From Megalopta genalis (lineage: Eukaryota; Arthropoda; Insecta; Hymenoptera; Halictidae), in the NCBI RefSeq assembly GCF_051020955.1, contig NC_135019.1:21767375-21831374 (forward strand): DNA of 64,000 bases, in the 5' to 3' direction. The notes below the pieces were generated by a model. The model was not told the DNA's origin and made no database searches. It saw only the letters and a program-made list of their open reading frames with translations. Positions 32,745 through 44,451 of this stretch are shown here, in pieces. Made by a program: the position numbers and the translations under genes. How positions within the stretch are numbered: the first letter of the stretch is position 1; each line of letters opens with the position of its first letter.

Positions 32745-33810
32745 GTGTAGAAAAATATCACTGTTTAACACTCCTCCTCAACATTGTTATCCTGTATTTG
32801 CAGCATTTTTCCAGTTTCTTTATTCTGGTTGACCGGTGCGGTTTCGTCATCAAATTTGCAATTATATCATTCCTACTGCAGTAAATTACATCGACAATAT
32901 TACATTCCTTGAGATCTCTGATAAAATAATTTTTAGTATCTACGTATCTGGTTCTCTTTGCTAAAAAATTTGATTTCTTAATAATTTTATACAGCCTTGA
33001 TTGTCTTCATGCATTTTAATGCGTTCCTTTATAGTTTCTCTGAAGACCTGTAACAATTTTTTGAACCACATGCCCTCTTGGTAGGATTCATGTAGACTGA
33101 CGTACTCCGCCGCAGTTGAGGACAGTGAAACGCACCTTTGCTTTCGACATGCTCAGCTGATGGTGCTTCCTAGGCATTTAAATATACAAGGTGTCCCAAA
33201 ATTATGGAATTTCCGGAATATGTGGGGTTCCTGCGATCATTTGAAGTAACTTAATCTTTTACAAAAATGTACTCCCAGGCATCATTAACGAGTTATTAAC
33301 GAAAAACTCTGATCAATGAGAAGCGAGCTCGGCTAGCGCAAGGCGGCCGAGCCAACGAGCGCACGGAGTCCAGTTCCGTTCATTGGCTCGGCCGCCACGC
33401 GCCAACTGATCCCGCCTTTCATTGGTCACTGTTTTTCATTAATAACTCGTAAACAAAGCCGCGGATCGCATTTTCGCTATGGAAAAAGTTATTTCAAATG
33501 ATCTCATGAATCCCTCAGTTCCCAGAAATACAATAATTTTAGGACACCCTGTATATCCACTATTGGATTTTCGGTTCATTCTTTCTTCTGTCCAGTCGGC
33601 ATCAGCACATCTAATTAGTTCTGTTCCTTCAGTGTTGTTTCCTATTTTATACTTAAATTTCTTTATTAATTTTAAATAACGCACTACACTATTAGCTTCT
33701 TCTCAATAAATTTCTGTTGGATCTTTTAACCTCCTGCTTATTATCATTACGCTCGTTGCAATACCGGGATAAGTTGAAATAGCTATGTACAAATGATTAG
33801 TTTTTTTTAC
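32745..33810 (-). pseudogene. second copia pol relic (RT end and RNase H)
   Basis: The - strand reads VRYLKLIKKFKYKIGNN, then LIRCADADWTEERMNRKSNS (first RNase H Asp). After a MITE insertion it continues with SLSSTAAEYVSLHESYQEG and KKLLQVFRETIKERIKMHED, with later stops. It is a different copia lineage from the one in the intron. No LTRs were recognised. Confidence 0.75.
33187..33551. mobile_element. 365-bp MITE, CAAGGTGTCCC...GGACACCCTG
   Basis: TA on both sides, with inverted ends CAAGGTGTCCCAAAATTAT and ...ATTTTAGGACACCCTG. Inner arms pair, including aacgagttattaacg with attaataactcgt, and the centre holds the inverted pair gcggccgagccaacgag / cattggctcggccgc. It is related to the 1.74-kb hairpin at 19393 and interrupts the copia RNase H region. 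Confidence 0.75.
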
Positions 33811-34250
33811 AGTTGTTATATTTTTTTACCATTGACATAAAAGAGGCCGATTTTTGCAAAACGTCCTCTGAATTTAATCGGTTCTCTCTTCGAGTTGTAG
33901 CCTTGATATTAAATTGGTTAATATCACTTTACCGACCGGTAGCGGTTCGAGAATCCCATGCCCTTCTCACCGGCCACTCAGCCGCATATCGTCCGAGACA
34001 CCGGCTCGGTTTCGGCCTAGACTGTCGCGCGGGAATATATGCGCTTTTCTTATGCTCTGGTAAAATTGTACGCTTTGTGTTATTATAAGATAACCAAATT
34101 TAATAAAATCTTTTATTTTAATGATATTAGTACTAAACAATATTTATTTTATCTATTACAATCGTTTTCAGTTTAATATTTACATAAAATATACCATAAT
34201 CATACAACATATACAATATACCATAATCAACAATATTTTTCGAAAAAGAA
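33811..34250. other. No gene recognised
   Basis: Contains a GC-rich patch (33940-34030) followed by AT-rich sequence. No terminus or coding motif was identified. Confidence 0.35.
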
Positions 34251-34257
34251 GTTGTTT

Positions 34258-34760
34258 AATATTTTTTTAAAGTATGATACCGCTTGAAACAGTCACCTTT
34301 GTGTAGTGGAACGTTGCAAAATGTACAGGTGAAACCTGTTCTGTTTTTTTTTTTTTTAAATTGAACAAACTCTGCATTGTCTTAGGGGTTTTTCACATTG
34401 ACCGCTGGTCACTATATTTACCAGTTTATGCTTTCCGAAATTTTCCAGTCTTCCGGGTTGATCAAATCGGGATGTGATTCTTGTGGATTCGGAATTAGGT
34501 AGATCTTTATCTTGTTCTTTAGCTTCGCAATCTTCTATCCATGAAAGTGCCGCTTTGTGTAGAAAATTTTTATATGTAATCTTCTTTCCGTTTAGAGCTG
34601 TATATACTTTAAAGGAATTAAAAAGTGCACAGTTGATAAAGAACATTACGACACGCGCGTTTCGTCCATTTTTTTATCTTTTTAAAAATGGAGTAATAGG
34701 ACAGATATTGATCTGCGCGATCTATGCCCTTCATATATTTATTGTTTCGGCCGCAATAGT
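34258..34760 (-). pseudogene. piggyBac-like transposase C-terminal relic (PGBD type)
   Basis: The - strand has NKYMKGIDRADQYLSYYSIF, with the third catalytic Asp of piggyBac transposases, then a frameshift into INCALFNSFKVYTALNGKKI, TYKNFLHKAALSW, and a distal block ending QCRVCSI with degraded Cys residues. This lineage differs from the other piggyBacs in the window. N-terminal and catalytic core parts and TTAA ends are missing. Confidence 0.8.
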
Positions 34761-34790
34761 TATGCCCGCTAACTCGCGACGAACGTAGTC

Positions 34791-35557
34791 GCCGCTGACG
34801 AACGACGCAGTTACGCAGAAGGGGGAGGGGGCTCAGCGTCTAGCACGTACTCCTTCGGGGGGCGGAAGTCTGGCAAGCATGCGGGAAAACCCAAGGCCTG
34901 CGTTTGCACCTCCGAAAACCGTTAAGACGGTCCGCTCTTCTCGCTGCTTGGAAACCTTGGGTCCATGACGCTCCGGTTCCAAAACCCGTTGGAAAAAATA
35001 CGCAGGCCTTGCCACCCGCTTGCCAGATGCGAATCCGTTGTCCGCTGCGCCCACAATGGTGCTATAAATCTTGTTGGCCCGCGTCGCCAACAATCCCAAT
35101 TTATTTTAAACACTGTTCACTATCACTTGTCCGTCTTCCTCTTTCTCTTCTCATTCTTCGACTCTCATTCTTCGACTCTCAACTCTTGTCCACGTAGCCG
35201 CGTCGTCGTCGCGGCTCTCCTTGCATTCCTCCATTACTCCTGCGTATGCGCACTCACTCACACACAAAGCTTACATATATAGTGCTTTATCAAGCCGTCG
35301 ATAATGGTTTCGGCTCTTTGGTTGGAGAGTGGGATGAGGATAAGATATTTCGTGAGGTAATCTTGAATTGAGAGAATAAACTGATTTCCTTTGTTGGTCT
35401 GGGAGCAGACGGAGCAGGTCGGAGCAAATTTAGCGTTTCGCAGTTACCTTTCCGTACAGGATTTAGAGTCAATATATGGGCATTAAAACACACAGAATTT
35501 GTTGAAACTGATTTATTGTGTTTAATACTACTTATAATACGTAAGAATATAAAATTT
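34791..35557. other. No gene recognised
   Basis: GC-rich patch (34790-35060) then unassigned sequence. The left end of the piggyBac whose transposase starts at 35558 should lie here, but no TTAA-CCC terminus was found. Confidence 0.35.
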
Positions 35558-36980
35558 TTAATCTCTGTAGTGTTCTAAAGAATGGTATTTTTCGAAACAA
35601 TCACTGATATGAAGTCCCGGCTTTCGTGTGCAAGTATCACAATACGTGTGTGTTTGTCGTCTTTTGCCTGGTGTTTTCCTGTCGGAACATACTGCACAGT
35701 CTTTCTTGCCTCCTGAACGAATTAAATGTAACTGATTATTTAATCTATTGTCTAGAAATGACGTTGAGAGTTGCGGTGTAAGTGGTGTTGGACGCTGGAA
35801 ATTTCCTACTAACTGTTCGACTAAATATTTCACAAAATGTAAGTGCGTTAGTGGCTTTTCATTGTTACGTTGTTTTGTTATTTTATACATTATGTATGAA
35901 TTGATGACGCACATCTCCATACCCCAAAAAAATAATTTTCTCCACCATTTGAGAGATTTGCGGAGGAAACAATACGTTGCCGCATATTGATCTGCGCGAT
36001 CAACTGCACTCATTTTCTTGGTATAATTAATAGCCACGATTGGTTTCAATACATTTATTATGCCATCATCACCGCGCGTTCTTGTTGTAACTGGTTGGAG
36101 GGATGCTGTATCACTGGTACTCAGAAAGGTCACGATCCTCTTGCTTTTCCATGCGTGTATCAATGTATTGTCCTTTTTATACGCCACACTCGATTTTGAT
36201 GAAAATATCGGTTTTCTGATTGCAGCTGGCAAATATTTTCGAGTTGGCATTACAGTACCCGTTAAATGAACCTTCAATTCGAGGAGTTCATTAGCAAGTG
36301 GGATACTTGTAAAATATCGATCATTGTACAAGTGATAACCCTCAGCACTCGGGATGTTGTTTAGTAGTTTTTTAACTAATGTTAACGGAATTCGAGAGCT
36401 AACAGGAAGTTCTGGTTTCTCCAAATTTGCCGTTGTCAAATTTCCATAATAGGGCAAAATCGAATATACATAGCCGGTTTCCCCATCCGCTAATACGTAT
36501 ATTCTTATACCCCATTTGGTGGGTTTCTTCGGGTTATATGTAATAAATGCAATCTTTCCCTTAAATTTGATAACTGATTCGACACAAATATCTTTACAAG
36601 GTATAAAATGTTCCGCAAACTTCGTGTCGATATACTGCAAAAAGTTGTTTGCCTTTCCGATGCGGCTTCTCAAAGATGTATTCGAAGATGCATTGCCTTG
36701 CACATGTAACATCCAGAAAATTTGGCGGAATCGGTCTCTGCTAAATACCTTCGAATAGAAGGGAATTTTGCTGCTATGTACACAGTGACTGCCTTTTGAG
36801 GAATTTCAATGTTTCTCGAGAGCTCATTCGAAACTGACTACCTGGTAATTTCTCTGAGGAATCGTACATTGTTATCTCGCTAGTTATTATTGTCGACCAA
36901 AACATTTGAATCAGGAGGCACAGGTGATGATTGTGTTTTGTCATTTTTGTGATTGTCGAAGATTCCCGCTGCGAGGACAT
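35558..36980 (-). pseudogene. piggyBac transposase, N-terminal deletion (element A)
   Basis: 384 codons are open from 36712 to 35558: catalytic Asp regions ICVESVIKFKGK (the first Asp appears as Glu), YHLYNDRYFTSIPLANELL (second) and KKMSAVDRADQYAATY (third), then the C-terminal cysteine-rich domain CDTCTRKPGLHISDCFEKYH. A short N-terminal block (36774-36980) lies upstream, but about 100 residues between them are missing. The right terminus is at 37122 (CGACCGCAAAGGG|TTAA), inserted in the R1-like LINE. It resembles element B. Confidence 0.8.
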
Positions 36981-37122
36981 CGACTTCTACGACGATTTAA
37001 AAATGTCCACGCTACGGGGACATCGACTTCTACGACGATTTAAAAATGTCCCCGCTACGGGGATACCGACTTCTACGACGATTTAAAAATGTCCCCGCTA
37101 CGGGGACATCGACCGCAAAGGG
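36975..37122. repeat. subterminal tandem repeats of piggyBac A
   Basis: Three copies of a roughly 47-bp unit of the form ctacggggacatcgacttct...cgatttaaaaatgtccc, ending at GACCGCAAAGGG and TTAA (37123-37126). The unit contains the inverted pair ggggacat / atgtcccc. Confidence 0.85.
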
Positions 37123-37126
37123 TTAA

Positions 37127-38412
37127 AGAGTGTCCTCTTATTTGTGTCCCTTAGTATTGGTAGTATCCGGTCCATCGAGAAGGCACCGATCCCCCCGACC
37201 AAGGTGGAGCGCTCGCTATTGAGGGCTGGGCATGTAATCATGGCATGCTCGACGGTGTCCTCGGCTCCCCTGCATAGCAGGCACGTAGGGTCGTCCAGCT
37301 TCTCAATGCGCGTGAGGAAGCTCGAGAAACACCCGTGCCCCGATAGCACTTGTGTCAGGCGGTAGTCAAGTAATGAAGGACCCCAATCGATCCACTCTGT
37401 GATCCTCGGGATGAGCATGTGTGTCCGGCAGCCACTGGTAGCTGAATCCCATCTCTCCTGCCATTCGGTCAGAGTTCTGTCACGCTCCTCCCTCCTGACC
37501 AGATGTGATCGGCGCTTGTACTCGGGCGAGCTTCTCTCCAGTTTAGTTGTTCTCATGTAGATGCGCCTCCTTTTGGCTGCCACCAACTCAAAGGGAGGGA
37601 ATCCCGACAGGACGCACAGGACGTCCAGTGCGGTGGTGCGGTACACCCTGACCACCCGCGTCAGGATTGTTCTCTGGGCAGCGTTGAGCCGCTTTCTATT
37701 ATTTCCCATGTTGGCCGCCGGGGCCCATATTGGAGCCGCGTACATGATCACTGACTCAACCACGCGGTAATACAGGGACGGGGCCCAAAAGCCGCCACCT
37801 CCCAAGTTAGGCAGTATTCTGCCTAACATGCCAGCATACTTTGTGGCCTTCTCGCAGGCGTTGAGTATGTGGGTCCTGTAGCATTGGTTGCCCTCAACTA
37901 CGACCTCGAGGTAGCGCATTGCCGTGCATGTCTAGAGGGGATTGCCACCGATCTTTACGACAATGCGTCGTTTGGCCTTCCTACTCGCGAGGTGGAGGAT
38001 CTCGCACTTATCCTCCGCAAGTTCTAGCTGGTTTCGGTCAAACCAGGCCTTTATATCGCCCAGGACAATGGAGGCCTTGTTCTTGGCTGCTCCCATATCC
38101 CTAGCGATTACAATTAGGGCAGCATCGTCAGCGAAGCCCAGGAGACTGCAATCCTGTGGCAATTTTATGTTCAACAGTTCGTCGTATTGGACGTTACATA
38201 GCAGGGGCCCCAGTACCGATCCCTGAGGAACTCCTGCGTAGACGGGCGTTTGCTCTGCCACACCGTCCCTCCATGTCGTGATGCAGCGTTTGTGGAGGTA
38301 GCTGCGAAGTATGTCAAGGAGGCGGGGGGAGATGTTCCTCCGTTGGAGGGCCCTCAGGATGTTTCCCCACCTTACCGCGTTGAAAGCGTTCCTGACATCT
38401 AGGGCTATCAGG
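37127..38412 (-). pseudogene. R1-clade-like LINE, RT and C-terminal domain
   Basis: From 38412 downward on the - strand: LIALDVRNAFNAVRWG (RT), YAGVPQGSVLGPLLCNVQYD and GFADDAALIVIARDM (catalytic pair), then AMRYLEVVVEGNQC. A C-terminal CCHC reads CLLCRGAEDTVEHAMITC. Only one stop (TAG near 37932) interrupts this stretch. The 3' part is cut by piggyBac A at TTAA and the 5' part by the LTR-like repeat at 38413, so the element is split or truncated at both ends. It resembles R1/TRAS-type elements. Target-site specificity is unknown. Confidence 0.8.
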
Positions 38413-38568
38413 TGTTACGATCGTTGGTATTGAATGAATGATTCAATGGATTGTTCGTAGTTTCGAACCTGCCTGCATACACCGGTTGCGGTTCGGGAAA
38501 TTGAAGGGAAATAAATGGTTTTACCACTCATCCAAGATACTAGTGTATAGGTTTATTAAAACGAGTGA

Positions 38569-38886
38569 TTAGATATTTAACAAATTTATATTAAAATATT
38601 CTGAGTCCCAATCGGGGTCGCGTAAATTTTCGTCGGCGAACAGGCTCTCTATGTCGTCGTTGTTAGCCCGGTCTTTATCCGATACCGGATCATATACCTC
38701 CACAGACGGAGGAGAGTCCGGGAACGGATCTGGCTTTAAGGATTCTTCGGCCAGTTCTCTCCCTATATCTCGGAGCCTTTGCTCGAATTTTACGCTGAAC
38801 TCCCGTTTTAGCGCGCGGACTCGTCGAAAGAATCTGGTTTTACGCCCCCCCTCGACGTTTATTATGTGCACGCTTCTTCGAACCAT
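38569..38886 (-). CDS. small ORF inside LTR-like repeat X (105 aa)
   Basis: Basic N-terminus (RRVRALKREF), a helical charged middle (EQRLRDIGRELAEESLKPD), then an acidic tail rich in Asp/Asn/Glu. The copy at 63491-63813 encodes a closely similar protein although frame-shifted. Between copies many differences fall at third codon positions (VEVYDP is identical despite three base changes), suggesting past selection on the protein. No known family was recognised. The stop lies 12 bases before a poly(A) signal. Confidence 0.5.
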   Translation of the reverse strand: MVRRSVHIINVEGGRKTRFFRRVRALKREFSVKFEQRLRDIGRELAEESLKPDPFPDSPPSVEVYDPVSDKDRANNDDIESLFADENLRDPDWDSEYFNINLLNI

Positions 38887-38975
38887 TCATCTAAACATTA
38901 ATTTTTAGATTCATTATAAATATATATGTATTTTTGGATTCTTCTTATTATTATTCTCTCAGTATTATTAACCTT

Positions 38976-39150
38976 AAGCGTCACTTAGACGCAGCTAGGT
39001 CGGCAAGTGTAAGCGTCACTTGGACGCAGCTAATTCGGCACGTGTAAGCGTCGCTTGGACGCAGCTAATTCGGCACGTGTAAGCGTCGCTTGTCGCAGAA
39101 TAAGTGCCTCGTATTAGCGTCAGTTGGACACTGAGTAAGTGCCAGTCCAG
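38976..39150. repeat. 35-bp tandem repeats in LTR-like repeat X
   Basis: About five copies of a unit beginning aagcgtcacttggacgcagc and ending tcggcacgtgt. The half-site gcgtcacttggacgc is an inverted repeat (gcgtc...gacgc). The same unit occurs in the second copy at 63911-64000. Confidence 0.9.
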
Positions 39151-39374
39151 AGAGGTAAATAATGATAAGAATCACGCTTGATTGATATTTAGTAAAGTAG
39201 TAAAATTGGACGTTCGAATACAGCTTTAACAAATTTTAACTAATGAACTAATTTAAAAATTATTAATAATATAAACTCGTCGTTAGAACAAAGAACCATG
39301 CACTGAGTTTTACAATGTTTTTATAAGTACCTTAGCGTATATTATTCGCCGTTGATTTTAACGAACACTTTGAA

Positions 39375-39500
39375 TTATTACGTTTGATAGACTCTGTTTG
39401 GTAGACTGTGTTTGACACACTGTGTTTGATAGACTGTGTTCGATGGACTGTGTTCACGATTAACTGTGTTCGATTGACTCTTCGGCCACTGTGTTTGGTA
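39375..39500. repeat. short tandem repeats (gactgtgtttgata units)
   Basis: About eight irregular copies of a 15-16-bp unit, actgtgtttgatag, located between the TATA box and the ORF of LTR-like repeat X on its - strand. Confidence 0.8.
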
Positions 39501-39604
39501 GACTGACTTCTGCGGACCTTGCCTGTGTTTTTATAGGGCGCAGCTAGTGGTACACTAGCTACTGCATTCCATTCCTATCTGCATCCGCTGTACGATATTA
39601 TTAA

Positions 39605-41919
39605 CACGTTCCGTGCCACGTGTACCATAAATGGTACACGCGGACATATTTATTTAAAGCGCTGAAGACATACATTTTGTGACAAATTTGATTCTATAAA
39701 ATATATTTCCACCAAAAGGATGAGAGGCATTGTAAAAAATGCTGTATAGAACAAAGCACATATATTTGTTTAATCGTTATATACACAATAACTATTAATT
39801 ACAATGTTTGACTTTTTTAAAGCAAGAGCTGCATAAAAACGGTTGATTCGGGCAATCACTACAGAACGTCACTACTCTTCTAGTTTTCTGTCGCGCAAAT
39901 TCAGTGCCAAATTTTTTAACATTTTCTTTATAACAAGAAGTGCAGCGTTTTCTTTCTGTCTCCGCTTTGCCCGCTTTCTTCTGAATTTCATGGCTTTTTT
40001 TAGACCCTGTCGCAAGTTGAGGAGTCGAATTGTTGTTGTCATGTTTACAAGAACATAAATAATTAAATAATTTTTTTCTAAATTCTAGTATTGATATAGA
40101 TTTTTGAAGCCGAGTATTGTATAAAATCCAAGCGTTGACAACCGATGTATTGAGGAAAAATTCGAATGCTATTTTTTTGTACCATTTTAAGGTTTTTCAT
40201 AATGGACTACAGTACGCTGTCATTTGGTCGGAAATATCGACAGAACTCTTAGCATCATTATAATCGACTACAAGTTTCGGTTTAACCCTATCAGATCCGT
40301 TTTTCCTAACAATAACCGTGTCTACAGAGTGTTTAGTGGATAACTTTAGAACGTCTCGCTTGTCCTTCCACTTCATTAGGGTTATTCCATCTCTATTTTC
40401 TTTTACAAAAACTTCTCCTCGTTGTAATTTCTTTTGGACCACTTCTTTGGAGATTCTACGACGATTTGAACGAATCGTCCCTATTACATGCGTATTTCTA
40501 GCAATAAACTCTTCGGCTAAGTCTATGCTAGTATACCAATTGTCAACACATAGTGACCCTAGCAACGGCTTTAGGTGTAGTTTTCTCTTTCCCAAGTTGG
40601 TGACCGCAGTAAATTTCAAAATTGTATGTGTATCCCGGTTTGAAACAAAGCTTGAATATTTTTACGCCATATCTGTGCCGTTTTTGTTTGATATATTGTC
40701 TAAAAACGACGCGACCGCGAAATGGTATTATAGACTCGTCAATACACACCATTTCCGGCGGATTATAATATTTCGCATAATTTTCTTTTAGTTTATGAAT
40801 AATTGGTCTAATTTTATACAGGCGGTCTTCAGTATTTGCATTTTCATTGTTTACGAAATGGAGCATTCGTAATAGCAATTCGAAACGGTTTCGTGACATC
40901 ACCGACTTAGGGAATGCTTTGGGCAAATGTTGGATCCTTTGACCAATATAAGCGTATTTCGGGTAATTTTACCAACCCCATCCAAATAAGAAGGCCGAAA
41001 AGTTTTTTTATTTCCCATTTGTTTGTGGGAATCCATTGGTTTAGGCGAGACGATTGTTTCTGAGACAATTTTTGGGTTGCATAGATGTTAGTTTGCTCTG
41101 CTATATCTTCGAAAATTTCTTCAGTGATAAATAATAGGTAAAATTCTTCTTCTTTCCACAAATTATCCAATAATTGTGTTCCGGGTGTACCCATGAATGG
41201 TATTAGTGACGGTTGATTTCCAGTTGGATTTATCCACTGGTCTTCTAAATTATTACGAATATTTTGTGCTTCACATTCACTTTCAGAACTATATACAATT
41301 CGGCGGCATTTCGGTCTACGACGAACGGTAACCTCGATTGATGTATCGGTTGTCTCATCGGGGAAGACGGTAATAAAAATCTACGCGAGCCCTCCATAGT
41401 AAATGGGAGTTCTATATTACTAGAACTAGAACTGGAACTATATACGTCTTGTTGTTCCATATTGCCTATCATTAGGGATAAAAATTAAAAGTTAGATCAC
41501 TTTATCAATACAAAAATGAATTATAAGATGAAAGAATAAACTAATGAAAGTTAACAATAGAAACTTGTTTTCCAACAGAGACAAACGAAAAACACAAAAT
41601 GTTATCTCCGTATATTTACCTACTCCCTCTTTTGTTTATTTTATTTCTCTCGTTTTTTACTTCGTTTTAAACAAATTCAAATACAGCAGATTCTTTTTAC
41701 TCTTTGAAAAGTTTCAATTTGAGTGACTTTTACGGCCGAACTGACTCCAGCGCCACGTGTACCATAAATGGTACACGATGTGATAACTACTTCAAACAAG
41801 CTACATACTTATCTACTGATGATATAATGAAATATTATGTGATAATGTATCAATCTTTAGTCAAAACATCAAATGGCCTGAACGACAAGTTAGGCAAAAA
41901 TGGCTTGGCACGGAACGTG
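39605..41919 (-). mobile_element. piggyBac C, complete ends (2315 bp)
   Basis: TTAA duplications at 39601-39604 and 41920-41923. Terminal repeats are CACGTTCCGTGCCA (left) and TGGCACGGAACGTG after TTGGC (right). Both ends carry the same palindromic subterminal motif gtgtaccataaatggtacac, at 39623-39642 and near 41755-41775, in direct orientation. It encodes a decayed transposase on the - strand. Confidence 0.9.
39795..41460 (-). pseudogene. piggyBac C transposase
   Basis: Start MEQQDVYSSSSSSS (41460). Blocks in order: EDIAEQTNIYATQKL (41100), SVMSRNRFELLLRMLHF (40890), MVCIDESIIPFRGRVVFR (first catalytic Asp), SLCVDNWYTSIDLAEEF (second), VVDYNDAKSSVDISDQM (third), and the C-terminal domain RCTSCYKENVKKFG ... 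FCSDCPNQPFLCSSC to the stop at 39795. About four frameshifts or stops interrupt it, so it is not autonomous. All catalytic Asp residues remain visible. It is closely related to the 52683-54267 transposase. Confidence 0.85.
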
Positions 41920-41944
41920 TTAAAATATAATAATATGTAAAAAC

Positions 41945-42173
41945 TCATAATATAATTCTTTGTGATATATTTGAAAGCAAGGATCTATACTACAAAGGCC
42001 AACATCGCAATCTTTGCACTCGTACCGCGAATCCGTTCTTTTATCATTTTTGCTAGAAATTACACATCCGCGTTTTCTTTATACACTTCATTTCGATGCC
42101 GCATATATGCGGCGCCCGTATCCACAGGTCGTCGAGTGGATGCCGCATATATGCGTCGCTCGGCGCGAAAGGG
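41945..42173 (-). mobile_element. piggyBac D, internally deleted
   Basis: The right terminus is ...GGCGCGAAAGGG followed by TTAA (42174-42177). The - strand at 41950-42070 encodes a piggyBac cysteine-rich tail (SSKNDKRTDSRYECKDCDVG and LCSIDPCFQIYH). The adjoining terminal region has two copies of a palindromic motif, gatgccgcatatatgcggc. The transposase core is deleted and the left end is not visible; it may be displaced by piggyBac C. Confidence 0.65.
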
Positions 42174-42696
42174 TTAATAAATCGTATTGAAGAACCATCA
42201 CTGTTGTCGTCATCCACGTTGTTATTAGTCTCACTCATCTTGGTTATAACGGCATAATATTTATTTCTTTAAAAACAATCTGGGAGTAATGATGAAAAGA
42301 CCAAGAAAATATGTAGGCCGTGCAATAATGGTGAAGTATATTCAGCGTGCGAGATCACTGTTATACTAACTACCGTTTGCGTTGCGCTTTTTTAAAATCT
42401 GTTTGTCGATGCGATTTTATTACCAATATTATTGAGAGGGGCGAAAGCATCTTCGGCTGTTTAAAATAAAGCGTTGATGCATGACAATAAAGCAACGATT
42501 ACATTAGGGTATGGAGTTAATCAAAATGACTTCTGAAATAAATTACTTATTTTTCAATGGCCAAAAAAATGTTGCCGTTTAATGGTGTTAATTTTTATTA
42601 CATAAATATAAAAAGTTATGACTATAGCAAGTGCTTTGACACATAAATTTAAGATTTTTCAAAAAGTGGAGTTAATCGATGTGTGCACTGAACGGC
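42174..42696. other. Unassigned segment between piggyBac D and env
   Basis: The - strand near 42180-42238 has an open acidic start, MSETNNNVDDDNSDGSS, interrupted at TTAA by piggyBac D. It resembles the acidic N-terminus of a piggyBac transposase but is too short to be sure. The remainder (42240-42690) has no recognised content. It joins env sequence abruptly near 42690. Confidence 0.35.
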
Positions 42697-44451
42697 TCAT
42701 ATGTTACGGGGAGATCGCTGAAGCAATCCTCCGTTTTGCGGAGGCTGACGGAAACTGGGATGCACTTTACGATATGGATGGCTTCTCCGGCCTGGGTGGC
42801 AATATAGCCGGCCTCTTGTGTGATCGCGTAAGCCACTTCGGCTGGCGCAACTTGCGCGAGCGTTAGTGCGTTTCGAAGAACCTGTTGGTCGAGCCTGCAG
42901 CGTTGTGTCACAATATCTTGGTAGAGTGATACTATCTGTGACCTTAGATGTGTTTCTCTACGTACACGAACTTTGCGTTAACGTAGGTAAAAATGCCTAA
43001 GTGGTAGATTTTGACTTAAATTTGCCTTCCTTATTTGTGTCCAATGAATGAATAATTTCAAATGAATAATTTCGGGTATTCCGTACGGATAAATGTATAT
43101 CCGCAGATGTTTGTTTTGGCTGTGCTAGTGAGTGCGAACGCTATATCTTGCGTAGCAACGGTGTACATGTCGGGGGAGGAACCTGGGTTAAAGGTTCGGG
43201 TGGCCTTCCCTTCGTAAAGCACATCGTATTGATTTACTCCGCATTGGTCCGAAGTATTAACCCTTTGTGGTCGGATTAAATTTGGAGGTGGGTATCGTAC
43301 TGGTCGGAATTAATTTCCGTCGATAGAGCAGGGATACGTAATGCGCAAGTTTACGATGGATAAACAAGATTTAGTAATTCTTTTGTGAACTTTAGATATA
43401 TCTTTATTCAATACACTCATCTAGTGATATGTTTTTGTATAAAAATTATGTTTTATAATTCTCCTTCGTGTGATATTTTTCAAAACACTCTCCAACATGC
43501 AGGCCAGGTTTTCGAGTGCATGTATCGCAAAAATAATTGGTTTGGTGCCTTCCACCCTTAATCTTTCTGTTTGAACATACACTACAATCTTTACTTTTTA
43601 CATTTTCACAATGCCGCAATATATGCAGTTTTCCATTAAGTCCTTCTTCCTTATCGGAGGTCGATGGTCTTCCTGGTTTTGAATCTGCTCCGTCACGAAA
43701 ATCACCTACCAGTTGTGCCACCAATTTTCGGACGAACATAAAATGTGGCATAGGTGTCCTGTTTTCTCTTCTAACTGACTCCTTATATAAAATGTAACTG
43801 TTTATTACACAAACCTCCAATCCCCAGAAAAAAAGTTTTCGCCACCATTTGCACGATTTTCTCAGAAAACAATATGAACTTGCTAATTGGTCAGCCTTAT
43901 CCACACATCCTATATTTATATTATAATTTATAATGACGTTTGGTTTGATAATGTTGACGGTCCCAATTTGTTTCTTCCTTCTTTCTGTAATAGTCGTGCC
44001 CGATGTATCGTAACAGCTCACTATGGTGACTATTCTTTTATCTTTCCACGCTACTAATATAATATCGCCTGATCGGTAGGCAGCGATAGTATTATTTTTT
44101 GTTACAGCTGGTTTTTTAATCACAGCTGGTACATATTTCCTGTTTGTGTTAATTGTACCAGTTAAATAACAGCTTAGTTTTAGAAGTTCCTGCGCTAATG
44201 GGATCCCTGTAAAATATCTGTCCGTAAAGATGTGGTATCCCTTTGCCTCGGGATTTGCGGTCAACAGCATGTGATACAAGTGTAAGACAATTCTTGAACT
44301 GACAGGGAGGTCTGGACGGATTAGAGTGTCTGTAGTAACGCTTCCATAGTAGGGAAGCATAGCATATATGTATCCTGTATGTGCGTCTGACAATACATAA
44401 ATCCGGATTCCCCATTAGGTGGGCTTTTTAGGATTATATGTAATAAAGCTA

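Larger units (their letters stand above)
38413..39600 (-). repeat. LTR-like repeat X, copy 1, with internal ORF
   Basis: Begins TGTTACGATCGTTGG exactly as the copy at 63339 does. Read on the - strand it has TATAAAAA (39528-39535), then tandem repeats, a 105-codon ORF (38569-38886), AATAAA (38552-38557) and the terminus ...CGATCGTAACA. This is an LTR-like order of TATA, poly(A) signal and CA end. The outer boundary is hidden by the piggyBac at 39605. It interrupts the R1-like LINE. Confidence 0.6.

Noticed and set aside
34833..35282. Several overlapping 60-105-codon frames in a GC-rich patch
   Set aside because: Overlap in several frames on both strands and lack of any family motif point to base composition, not genes.
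38976..39150. CRISPR-like regular repeats
   Set aside because: Units are contiguous 35-bp tandem repeats without unique spacers, in eukaryotic LTR-like DNA.
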